This document shows positions 1-6,098 of a stretch of DNA of 52,533 nucleotides, one piece after another; position 1 is the stretch's first letter; each line of letters starts with the position of its first letter. This DNA is from Bacteroidota bacterium. GTDB taxonomy: Bacteria > Bacteroidota > Bacteroidia > NS11-12g > UBA9320. The notes under the pieces were generated by a model. It ran no database searches and was not told where the DNA came from. It worked only from the letters and a program-made list of their open reading frames with translations. The translations under genes and the position numbers were made by a program. The stretch covers positions 4,129-56,661 of the forward strand of contig NVWV01000010.1 in the NCBI GenBank assembly GCA_002746305.1, given 5' to 3'.

Positions 1-249
1 GGCGGCCAATACTCAGCTAAGAGTATCCAAAATATATTTAGAAAGGCGGTAAATGACACCAACTCTAACCCTTGGAGCACACCACATACTTTGAGACACA
101 GCTTTGCTACCCACCTATTGCAAGCGGGAGTAAACTTGAGGTACATACAAAGTGCACTAGGTCATAACAGCAGTAAAACTACTGAGATATATACACGAGT
201 ATTAACTATAAATAATAAGACTTTAAAGAGTCCCTTAGACTTGTTATAA
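1..249 (+). CDS. IntI-like tyrosine recombinase, C-terminal part (5' end outside window)
   Basis: Reading frame 1 is open from the first base to the TAA at 247-249 and gives 82 residues of a tyrosine recombinase catalytic domain. The motif residues are visible: His29-x-x-Arg32 in [15 protein letters not shown], His55 in LGHNS, and the nucleophile Tyr64 in EIYTRV nine residues later. The tail reads LKSPLDLL; a SPLD-type tail is typical of integron integrases and of cassette-linked Bacteroidota recombinases and differs from the XerC/XerD tail. The gene runs the same way as the cassette array behind it, as in some environmental integrons, whereas class 1 intI runs the opposite way. The N-terminus and the IntI-specific insert lie outside the window, so assignment to IntI rests on the tail and the neighbouring attC sites. 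Confidence 0.85.
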   Translation, partial: GGQYSAKSIQNIFRKAVNDTNSNPWSTPHTLRHSFATHLLQAGVNLRYIQSALGHNSSKTTEIYTRVLTINNKTLKSPLDLL

Positions 250-391
250 AAATCTTATTTTTGATAAATAATATGAAAACTTACGATTCCAACTTCCAAT
301 TCTCGTTCAGATGCAACAATGGTGATGATAAGAGTGTCGTACATAGTAAAAATATACGACATGGCGTGTTGGAGTTGCGTATATACTAATG
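250..391 (+). promoter_or_regulatory. Candidate attI/leader region of the integron
   Basis: This gene-free stretch separates the recombinase from the first cassette. It contains nested inverted repeats: TGTCGTA at 335-341 against TACGACA at 355-361, and outside them CAACTTCCAA at 290-299 against TTGGAGTTG at 369-377 with one bulged base. The region ends in the GTT at 391-393 where cassette 1 begins, so it should hold the insertion site (attI) and possibly the cassette promoter. I see no convincing TAnnTTTG box. The nested, bulged palindrome also resembles an attC, so it could instead be the recombination site of an upstream element. Confidence 0.5.
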
Positions 392-408
392 TTGGGCACA
401 ATTAAAAA

Positions 409-906
409 ATGACGGAAGATCAAAAAATATTGTGGAAAAAGATTCAAGATTTTGAAATTGATGATAACGAATCGGATTTCACCTTTACAGATAGGCTCGC
501 TCGAGAAAATGGATGGTCAATTGAGTTTTCATTGAGAACAAATGAAGAATACATGAAATTCATTTTTTTATTATGCATTGCCGACCACCCTTTAACACCT
601 TCAGATCAGGTTGACCAAGTGTGGCATTTACATCTCCTTTACACAGAGTCCTATTGGATTGAAATGTGTAAAAACACCATCAATCATGACATTCATCATG
701 GCCCCACAAAAGGTGGGCAATTAGAGAAGGACAAATACAAAGACTGGTATTCTGAAACTAAAAATCTATATCAACGAACATTTAAACAACAACCTCCTAT
801 GGATATTTGGCCTCCAAATGAGATTAGATTTGGAGAATTAATCTTCACAAGAGTTAATAGACATCGCAATTGGGTCATTCCGAAATTGAAACTCTCAAAG
901 AACTAA
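409..906 (+). CDS. GRDP-like (glycine-rich domain protein family) cassette protein
   Basis: This 165-residue protein opens cassette 1; its ATG is 17 bases after the cassette boundary. The central segment PLTPSDQVDQVWHLHLLYT followed by YWIEMC and, further on, HGPTKGG matches the core of the GRDP-like family (once DUF1399), with the characteristic WHxHLLYT. The biochemical role of this family in bacteria is not established. There is no signal peptide or membrane segment, so it is predicted cytoplasmic. Its stop TAA (904-906) shares a base with the ATG of the next gene (906-908), giving a TAATG overlap that implies translational coupling. In other Bacteroidota such domains often sit with TIGR04222-like proteins with Gly/Cys-rich tails, which fits the next gene. 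Confidence 0.75.
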   Translation: MTEDQKILWKKIQDFEIDDNESDFTFTDRLARENGWSIEFSLRTNEEYMKFIFLLCIADHPLTPSDQVDQVWHLHLLYTESYWIEMCKNTINHDIHHGPTKGGQLEKDKYKDWYSETKNLYQRTFKQQPPMDIWPPNEIRFGELIFTRVNRHRNWVIPKLKLSKN

Positions 907-1679
907 TGGAAATTCTTTCAAAACTTACACCAGCAGAAACCCTTTTAGTTCTGGAAACATCGAATACGGAACTTAAAGATTTATTGAAGTATACATTTAT
1001 GGACTTGCTTCTTAAAAAAGCGATAAAAACTACGGAAGTTAGAAAACAACCGAATAGAAGAGACAGAGCCCGAATCTATTCCTATGTTATTGCAGGTGAA
1101 AATTGGTCTAGTTACAAGCCCATGCTTCATGAAATTATTTATTTAAGCCCTTTTCAAGAGAGTAACTCAATTCAAATACTATTCAGACATGTGGTCAAAA
1201 TAGGATTTCAAAACTCAGGTGGGAAGAAAGGGTTTATCAGAAAAAAACTAATGACTTCATCTAACCTCCTCGGTCATTTTAAAAACGGACTTTTTGATTC
1301 TTTCTTCAATAACATAAAACTGACCCCAAAAGGAGAACATACGTTAAAGGAAATAAAAAAATCCATTGAGAAACTAGAAAAAGAACTTCCTGATATCATC
1401 AATACGGATAAAAAAAAGGCTCTTGAAATTCTTTTGACCATTAAGGGTAATATTTTTTTATTAAAAAATCTTGATTTTCAATTACTTCGAAAGATAGACG
1501 GGCAATTAATGGAGGAGTTTAAGAGGCAAAACGGTGAAGATACTGGATGTTATGGTGGCGGTGATTGGGGTACTCATGGCGATTCATTTGATAGTAGTTT
1601 TGATTCTGCTGATTCATTTGGTGGAGATAGTGGTTGCAGCGGTTGTAGTGGGTGTGGAGGATGCGGTGGCTGCGGTTAA
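906..1679 (+). CDS. Hypothetical protein with Gly/Cys-rich C-terminal tail
   Basis: The frame is open from an ATG at 870, but the ATG at 906 overlaps the stop of the preceding gene (TAATG) and gives a natural start, MEILSKLTPAETLL, so I chose it (257 residues). The body is mostly helical and charged. The last 35-40 residues change sharply to Gly, Asp and Ser and finish with a run of GCSGCSG/GCGGCG repeats. Such tails end the TIGR04222 family of Bacteroidota membrane proteins, but I see no clear membrane segment here, so family membership is tentative. The Cys-rich tail could bind metal, form disulfides or be processed; nothing in the sequence decides. The gene is co-translated with the GRDP-like gene, so the two probably work together. 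Confidence 0.7.
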   Translation: MEILSKLTPAETLLVLETSNTELKDLLKYTFMDLLLKKAIKTTEVRKQPNRRDRARIYSYVIAGENWSSYKPMLHEIIYLSPFQESNSIQILFRHVVKIGFQNSGGKKGFIRKKLMTSSNLLGHFKNGLFDSFFNNIKLTPKGEHTLKEIKKSIEKLEKELPDIINTDKKKALEILLTIKGNIFLLKNLDFQLLRKIDGQLMEEFKRQNGEDTGCYGGGDWGTHGDSFDSSFDSADSFGGDSGCSGCSGCGGCGGCG

Positions 1680-1695
1680 TCAATGGAATAAAAAC

Positions 1696-1868
1696 TGTGC
1701 CCAACACAAGCTATATTTAATGCTGTGGGTATTCTAAATATGAAAAATTAACTTTGTTAAACGCTAAAGCGTATTTTAGCTTTTTAACGAAAACACGCGT
1801 TAGCTCGTTTCTGCTTCACTCGAAAAGCACCTTTTCGAAGCCGCACTAAACATAGCGTAACGTTGTAG
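1696..1868 (+). repeat. attC site of cassette 1
   Basis: R'' is TGTGCCCAAC (1696-1705). L'' (1708-1725) and L' (1841-1858) are imperfect reverse complements, 14 of 18 bases. R' begins at GTT 1862-1864. The central part folds further, with ACGCT/AGCGT at 1761-1772 and CGAAAAG/CTTTTCG at 1821-1837. At about 170 bases it is a long attC, unlike attC2 and attC3 in internal sequence. Confidence 0.75.
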
Positions 1869-2950
1869 GTAAGCAAAAAACAGAACAAAATGGGAACTTG
1901 GGGAACAGCAATTTCATCAAATGATACTTATGCCGATATTTTCGGTTCTTTTTTTGAACTCTATAATGATGGAGTTGAAGTTTCTGAAATTTCAAAAAAA
2001 CTCATTGCTGATAATCAAGATTTAATTAATGACAAAGAGGATTGTAATAACTTTTGGTTTGCAATTGCTAAAGCACAATGGGAATGTAAAGAACTTGAAA
2101 AAGGACTTTTAGAAAAAATAGAACAAATCATAATTTCAAACTCTGATATTGAAATTTGGAAACAACTTGACTCAAGTGAAAAGGATATTAAAAAAAGGAA
2201 AATAGTTCTTGATAAATTCTTAGAAAAATTACACACCAAAAAACCAAAAGCAAGAAAACGGAAAAAGAAAATAATCCGTAAGCCTGTTTTTGAAAAAGGA
2301 GATTGCTTAACTTTTAAATTAGAAAACGGAAATTATGGTGGAGCGATAGCTTTAGAAGCAATTTATGAAACTGAATATGGACATAACCTTATTGCAACAA
2401 CAAGAATAAATCAAGTCGTAAAACCGTCAATAGAAAATTTTGAAAATTCAGAATTATTAATATTGAATTACGATAATTGGGATTTAAAAGAATGTATTAA
2501 TTGGTATTTGCCAATTAGACACAAAAAAATATCTCATTTAATTGAAGTTGTAGGGAAATCAAATATTCAAACCGAATTTGATATAAACCAATCAATGCTT
2601 GGACACGTAGCAGATTTTGAAATTTGGGTTATAGAACTTGCAAATAAGCAATTTAAGTCAGAGGAAACAAAGCCTAAACCAAGTAAATCGAAAACAATAA
2701 AAAGTATAGTGCAAAAAAGTGTGAAACGGAAAAGTAAATGGAAACTATGGTAGAAAGCCTACCTACAACACCGTATAAAATTAATGCTTAAGGTCAGTGT
2801 TTAACCGAAGTCTCGACATATTTACAAAGTCCGCAAAATTTTTCAAATTTTGCAATCAACGAAAAAATAAGATAAAATTTAAAAAATTCTGCTAAGTGCT
2901 TAATCTGAAAATTATTGTATTTTTAACCAGCACTAATCTTATACCAAACG
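1863..2950 (+). mobile_element. Integron cassette 2
   Basis: The start GTTGTAGGTAAGC (1862-1874) recurs as GCCTACCTACAAC (2757-2769), 12 of 13 bases in reverse complement. The cassette ends at the G of GTTAGC (2950). It carries a single gene whose ATG is 27 bases inside the boundary. Confidence 0.8.
1890..2753 (+). CDS. Conserved cassette protein of unknown function (MGTWG N-terminus)
   Basis: This 287-residue protein begins MGTWGTAISSNDTYADIF. That start and the following FW(F/L)A(I/L)AKAQWE segment (near residues 51-63) recall a widespread family of uncharacterised proteins that includes DUF4259-like members. I cannot assign a function. The middle (about residues 115-130) is a highly basic Lys/Arg stretch, then a small beta-rich domain starting GDCLTFKLENGNYGGAI, then a basic C-terminus (about residues 255-287). 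No signal peptide or transmembrane segment is visible. The basic linker and tail would allow nucleic-acid binding, but that is only inference. It is the sole gene of cassette 2, and its stop lies 3 bases before the attC pairing begins. Confidence 0.7.
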   Translation: MGTWGTAISSNDTYADIFGSFFELYNDGVEVSEISKKLIADNQDLINDKEDCNNFWFAIAKAQWECKELEKGLLEKIEQIIISNSDIEIWKQLDSSEKDIKKRKIVLDKFLEKLHTKKPKARKRKKKIIRKPVFEKGDCLTFKLENGNYGGAIALEAIYETEYGHNLIATTRINQVVKPSIENFENSELLILNYDNWDLKECINWYLPIRHKKISHLIEVVGKSNIQTEFDINQSMLGHVADFEIWVIELANKQFKSEETKPKPSKSKTIKSIVQKSVKRKSKWKLW

Positions 2951-2956
2951 TTAGCA
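2757..2956 (+). repeat. attC site of cassette 2
   Basis: R'' is at 2757-2769. L'' GTATAAAATTAATGCT (2773-2788) pairs with L' AGCACTAATCTTATAC (2929-2944), 14 of 16 bases. R' starts at 2950. An internal perfect hairpin GCAAAATTT/AAATTTTGC lies at 2833-2852. It closely resembles attC3 in the GTCCGC block, the GCTAAGTG block and the CACTAATCTTATAC L' arm. Confidence 0.8.
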
Positions 2957-3901
2957 AAAATTAAAAATGATAACCAAAGCTTACATACATGAATACGGAA
3001 ACGGGAAAATGGAACCTGAACATTCTGATGTAAAAGAAGTTTTAGAGTCTAGAGGTATAGAATGTGAATTATTTACGATTAAAAGACTAAATAGAAATCA
3101 ACTACAACTCAACAAAAACACTTTAGTTGTAGGAGATAATCCTACTATTGATAAAGTGTTTAAAAGAATAGGATATAGCAAAACTCAAAATTCATATCCA
3201 TTAAGCTTAAGAAAATATTTAAAAAGAACAATTTGGGAATCTACAATCAAAAAATTGTATGCCGAAAGCTTAACTAAAGAAATTTCGAACATTTTCATAA
3301 AACCTAAAGCAAAAGCAAAGTTATTTACTGGATTTGTAATTGAATCACAATGTGATTTATATAGATTAGATATGCTATCAAGAGATACAGAATTATATTG
3401 TTCGTCTATTGTTGAATGGAAATCCGAATACAGAGTATTCGTTAATCAATCAAAGATTATTGGAATTAAACATTATGAAGGTGACTCTAATTTAAAACTT
3501 AATTTAAATGAAGTAGAAAACGCTATTATTGATTTTGAAAATTCTTCAAATAAAACAAGCGCATATGGTATTGATTTTGGAGTTCTAAATAATGGAGAGA
3601 CAGCTTTAATTGAATGGAATGATGGATTTGCATTGGGTTCTTATGAACTTGACAAGCAAATATATACTGATTTGATACTTTCAAGATGGAATGAAGTAAT
3701 AATAAAAACATTTGCTAACAAGGTGTAAAAATAATAAGGGTAAAGTGCTAGACTCAAAGTTGGTACAAATTAATTAAGTCCGCCAAATTTTCAATTTGAC
3801 GGTTAAATAAAAAGAAAGTTAACGGTAAAATTGTAAATTTGGCTAAGTGATAAACCGAAAAGTAAGCGCATTTTAATCCCACACTAATCTTATACATCAC
3901 G
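2951..3901 (+). mobile_element. Integron cassette 3
   Basis: The start GTTAGCAAA (2950-2958) recurs as TTTGCTAAC (3711-3719), a perfect 9-base reverse complement. The cassette ends at the G of GTTAGAAAAC (3901). It holds one gene, whose last five codons lie within the attC site. Confidence 0.8.
2967..3728 (+). CDS. ATP-grasp protein, R2K clade-like (formerly DUF4343)
   Basis: This 253-residue protein has the layout of the small ATP-grasp family once called DUF4343 (R2K clade). Visible marks are KAKLFTGFVI near residue 115, the SEYRVFV strand near 153, an HYEGD segment near 170, and the acidic metal/nucleotide-binding end ALIEWNDGFALGSY near residues 215-230. ATP-grasp enzymes join a carboxylate to an amine or thiol through an acyl-phosphate; the substrate of this clade is not established. 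No signal peptide is seen. The gene is the only cargo of cassette 3, and its ATG lies 16 bases inside the boundary. Its last codons (Phe-Ala-Asn-Lys-Val-stop) are written by the R''/L'' bases of the attC, so the C-terminus overlaps the recombination site. Confidence 0.8.
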   Translation: MITKAYIHEYGNGKMEPEHSDVKEVLESRGIECELFTIKRLNRNQLQLNKNTLVVGDNPTIDKVFKRIGYSKTQNSYPLSLRKYLKRTIWESTIKKLYAESLTKEISNIFIKPKAKAKLFTGFVIESQCDLYRLDMLSRDTELYCSSIVEWKSEYRVFVNQSKIIGIKHYEGDSNLKLNLNEVENAIIDFENSSNKTSAYGIDFGVLNNGETALIEWNDGFALGSYELDKQIYTDLILSRWNEVIIKTFANKV

Positions 3902-3907
3902 TTAGAA
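3711..3907 (+). repeat. attC site of cassette 3
   Basis: R'' TTTGCTAAC (3711-3719) lies inside the ATP-grasp gene. L' ACACTAATCTTATAC (3881-3895) matches L' of attC2 almost base for base, and R' begins at 3901. The GTCCGC hairpin block (3778 onward) and the GCTAAGTG block recur from attC2, so the two sites are relatives. L'' is less perfectly paired than in attC2. Confidence 0.75.
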
Positions 3908-5133
3908 AACATAGAAAGAATGAAAGAATTAATACTTTATATACTTCCATTATTGACTTCCCTCAACCTTCACGCCCAATATATTCCTGGAAACTCTTAC
4001 TACGGGGTGAATCAATACATTGAATATATAGCTGGAGACATGCCGATTATTATTGTTGCTCCGCATGCAGGTAGTTTACAACCGACTATTTTACCAGATA
4101 TTAATACAAGAGGTGCGGATAATGGAACTATGGAATTAGCTCTTTTTATGGCCGATTCTTTACATTTAAAAACTGGTGGATGCCGTCCGCATATTATAAT
4201 TAATCATTTAAGACCAAATAAATTAAATCCGGTGCATTCAGCGACTGACTCAACAACTTCAGCAGGAACGAATACAATAGCCTTACAAGCGTTAAATGAT
4301 TTTCATAATTTCATTCAAATTGCGCATGATAAAGTATCGCTAGATTGGGGCAAAGGACACTACTTTGAATTACACGGTAATGGCACAGCAGAAGAGTGGA
4401 ACATGATTGGTTTAGGTATTTCAAAAACCTATCTTAATATGGCTGATTCTATAATTGATACAAGAGTGAATTATTCTACAGTTAAAAACTTATGTACTGT
4501 TGGCGGAGCTAATTTTCTTGAAGTATTAAAAGGTCCTACAAGCCTTGGTGGAATGTTGGATTCTCATGGATGGAAATCAACAACAAGTCCAAGTTATCCT
4601 GCACCACCTGATTCGATAACTTTTTTTTATGCAGGTCAAAACACTTGGAGATATGGCTCTAAAAATTCAGGAACAATTGATGCAACACATCTTGAGTCTT
4701 ATTGGAAATTCATGGTATTATCAGCCAATAGGTCAAAATACTCTCACGACCTAGCTGATGTAATGCTTGAATTCATGAATATCCATTACGGACTTAACTG
4801 TCTGACAATTAACCTAGATGAAGCAGAGTACAACGCTAATAGAACACATATATTTCCAAATCCAATCCAATCGAATGCATTATTAAATATTGAGATAGCA
4901 CATTCTGTTAATGAAATACTGATTTTTAACTCTGCGGGTGTTCTATGTAACAAATTAATTGGCAATAAAAATCAAATTAAGATTAATCTCAAACAAGGTG
5001 TTTATTTTCTAGTCATTATAGATTCAAATGGAAATAAGACATTTCAGAAAATGATAGTTACAGGATAAACGTTTTCTAACAATGTGTATAGTGCATAACA
5101 CCCTTCGGGATGATACGCACCATACACGAGCCG
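3902..5133 (+). mobile_element. Integron cassette 4
   Basis: The start GTTAGAAAAC (3901-3910) recurs as GTTTTCTAAC (5071-5080), a perfect 10-base reverse complement. The cassette ends at the G of GTTAGGTG (5133). It carries one gene for a T9SS-exported protein. Confidence 0.8.
3920..5068 (+). CDS. T9SS-exported N-formylglutamate amidohydrolase-like protein
   Basis: The 382-residue product starts with a signal peptide (about residues 1-19, LNLHA before Gln20). The mature part has features of the N-formylglutamate amidohydrolase fold: PIIIVAPHAGSL near 42-53 with the metal-type His49, then a TRGAD/MELA segment, then YFELHGNGT near residue 140. The last ~75 residues (FPNPIQSN ... QKMIVTG) are a T9SS type A sorting domain, so the protein should cross the outer membrane and be anchored or released. 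The likely activity is amide hydrolysis, but the substrate is unknown and the match is distant. It fills cassette 4 with its ATG 19 bases inside the boundary. The host must have a T9SS for this cargo to work. Confidence 0.75.
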   Translation: MKELILYILPLLTSLNLHAQYIPGNSYYGVNQYIEYIAGDMPIIIVAPHAGSLQPTILPDINTRGADNGTMELALFMADSLHLKTGGCRPHIIINHLRPNKLNPVHSATDSTTSAGTNTIALQALNDFHNFIQIAHDKVSLDWGKGHYFELHGNGTAEEWNMIGLGISKTYLNMADSIIDTRVNYSTVKNLCTVGGANFLEVLKGPTSLGGMLDSHGWKSTTSPSYPAPPDSITFFYAGQNTWRYGSKNSGTIDATHLESYWKFMVLSANRSKYSHDLADVMLEFMNIHYGLNCLTINLDEAEYNANRTHIFPNPIQSNALLNIEIAHSVNEILIFNSAGVLCNKLIGNKNQIKINLKQGVYFLVIIDSNGNKTFQKMIVTG

Positions 5134-5139
5134 TTAGGT
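5071..5139 (+). repeat. attC site of cassette 4 (short type)
   Basis: R'' GTTTTCTAAC (5071-5080) is followed by a compact hairpin: GTGTAT and GTGC on the left pair with GCAC and ATACAC on the right across a CCC-TTCG-GG tip. R' starts at 5133. At about 69 bases it is the size of classical short attC sites and unrelated in sequence to the ~190-base attC2 and attC3. Confidence 0.75.
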
Positions 5140-5233
5140 GCGAGCCGTACTCAGCAAACATTCAAGAACATAAATGCTTAAAGTAATTGAAATGAATTCA
5201 AAACAACAAGTATAGAGCAGAACTCAGAAGAAA

Positions 5234-5410
5234 GTGGATGGATGGAACTATAAAGAAGTCAAACGAAAATATCTTGAATCTTTAATGCTTGACATATACT
5301 CAACTCAAGACTTGGAATCTATTGATTTATATCCAATTTTGGACTCTATTGCTTCAGACACAACATCCTTATCTTGTTGTTTTAAGAATCTATTGAGTAC
5401 GGAATTTTGA
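5234..5410 (+). pseudogene. Possible gene remnant in the broken cassette
   Basis: A GTG-started frame of 58 codons begins VDGWNYKEVKRKYLES and ends CFKNLLSTEF. Its composition looks protein-like (charged helix, YPILDSIASD) and no in-frame ATG precedes it. It lies where the gene of a fifth cassette would be, and that cassette has no R'' partner. I read it as a fragment of a lost cassette gene, but a chance frame is equally possible. Confidence 0.3.
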
Positions 5411-5559
5411 AATAAAGACATTAACGATTTCTAGTTATCTTCAATTTTATATAAGAATATACAATTCTAAATCTTTTCTGTAATTATCGTATGAAATGAA
5501 GAAGCAACCATGGAATAAGTGTTGCTAATTAATGATATATATGTAAAACGTGTGCAAAT

Positions 5560-5594
5560 AAAAAAGCAGTCAAGAGAATAAACTCTTAACTGCT
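5560..5594 (-). terminator. Terminator of the tRNA operon
   Basis: On the minus strand AGCAGTTAAGAG (5583-5594) pairs with CTCTTGACTGCT (5565-5576) with one non-Watson-Crick position, and is followed by a run of T residues (5560-5564). It lies directly behind the last tRNA gene. Confidence 0.8.
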
Positions 5595-5605
5595 TGATTA
5601 TCAAG

Positions 5606-5679
5606 TCGGGGTAGCAGGATTCGAACCTACGACCTCCTGCTCCCAAAGCAGGCGCGATACCGGGCTACGCTATACCCCG
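5606..5679 (-). tRNA. tRNA-Pro (anticodon UGG)
   Basis: The minus strand folds into a full cloverleaf. The acceptor CGGGGTA pairs with TACCCCG with A as discriminator, the C1:G72 pair is typical of proline tRNA, the anticodon loop TTTGGGA gives UGG, and the T arm contains GGTTCGAATCC. CCA is not encoded. Confidence 0.95.
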
Positions 5680-5757
5680 AACTTATAAAAGTTGATTCTG
5701 TATTGGGAATGAATCAACCCGTGATCTCAAAAAGCTCTTACACTTTCCAAAAACTTG

Positions 5758-5831
5758 TGATTCCACCAGGACTCGAACCTGGAACCTACGGTTTAGAAAA
5801 CCGTTGCTCTATCCGGTTGAGCTATGGAACC
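5758..5831 (-). tRNA. tRNA-Arg (anticodon UCU)
   Basis: On the minus strand the acceptor GGTTCCA pairs with TGGAATC (one G-U). The anticodon stem ACGGT/ACCGT encloses the loop TTTCTAA, so the anticodon is UCU. The T arm AGGTTCGAGTCCT is intact. A GTTGATTC/GAATCAAC inverted repeat (5691-5718) lies between this gene and tRNA-Pro. Confidence 0.95.
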
Positions 5832-5876
5832 AATAAAAGGTGTTAAAAGAACAAAATCTTTTTTCCTTTTTAGTTG

Positions 5877-5964
5877 CGGTGAGACCGGGATTCGAACCCG
5901 GGGTACCCTTTTGAGGTACGGCAGTTTAGCAAACTACTGGTTTAAGCCACTCACCCATCTCACC
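5877..5964 (-). tRNA. tRNA-Ser (anticodon GCU)
   Basis: On the minus strand the acceptor GGTGAGA pairs with TCTCACC with G as discriminator. The stem GTAGT/ACTGC encloses TTGCTAA, so the anticodon is GCU. At 88 bases it has the long variable arm (TACC/GGTA) of a class II serine tRNA. It is the first of the three co-oriented tRNA genes. Confidence 0.95.
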
Positions 5965-6098
5965 AAAAAGGAGTGCAAAGATAATAGTAATTTGATATTC
6001 AGAAATGTTTTGCTTATAAATTTTCACTTTTTTTTTACCCTAACTTTTGTTCCAACTTATTCGACTATTTAAAATTTTATATTTAACCTTGAACCCTT

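Larger units (their letters stand above)
392..1862 (+). mobile_element. Integron cassette 1 (two genes)
   Basis: The cassette starts after the G at 391 (site GTTGGGCACA, 391-400) and ends with the G at 1862. Its R'' TGTGCCCAAC (1696-1705) is the perfect 10-base reverse complement of its start. It carries two translationally coupled genes, which is uncommon because most cassettes hold one. Confidence 0.8.
1..5133 (+). mobile_element. Chromosomal integron: recombinase end plus four gene cassettes
   Basis: Four consecutive segments each begin with a GTT-containing site (G at 391, 1862, 2950, 3901) and carry the reverse complement of their own first bases near their 3' end (1696-1705, 2757-2769, 3711-3719, 5071-5080). 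A fifth GTT site closes the array at 5133. This is the geometry of integron cassettes, where R'' of an attC pairs with R' after excision. All cassette genes point the same way and start only 16-28 bases inside the cassette, so none has room for its own promoter. The pairing is read directly from the sequence; mobility in this organism is inferred. Confidence 0.85.
5134..5605 (+). other. Truncated fifth cassette / array edge
   Basis: This stretch follows the last GTT site, whose first bases are TTAGGTGCGAGCCG. A matching R'' (GCACCTAAC) is not found anywhere before the tRNA genes or beyond, so the cassette has lost its 3' end and attC. It holds only a 58-codon reading frame (5234-5410), a short inverted repeat AGCAAC/GTTGCT (5503-5526) and the tRNA terminator at 5560-5594. 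I see no other gene in it. Confidence 0.5.

Noticed and set aside
6037..6044. ACCCTAAC as the missing R'' of cassette 5
   Set aside because: The cassette 5 start TTAGGTGCG needs GCACCTAAC; only the last part matches, no L arms pair around it, and it lies beyond the tRNA genes.
5824..6072. An 82-codon open frame across the tRNA-Ser gene
   Set aside because: It runs through the tRNA-Ser gene on the other strand and reads the T-arm as protein; it has no family features.
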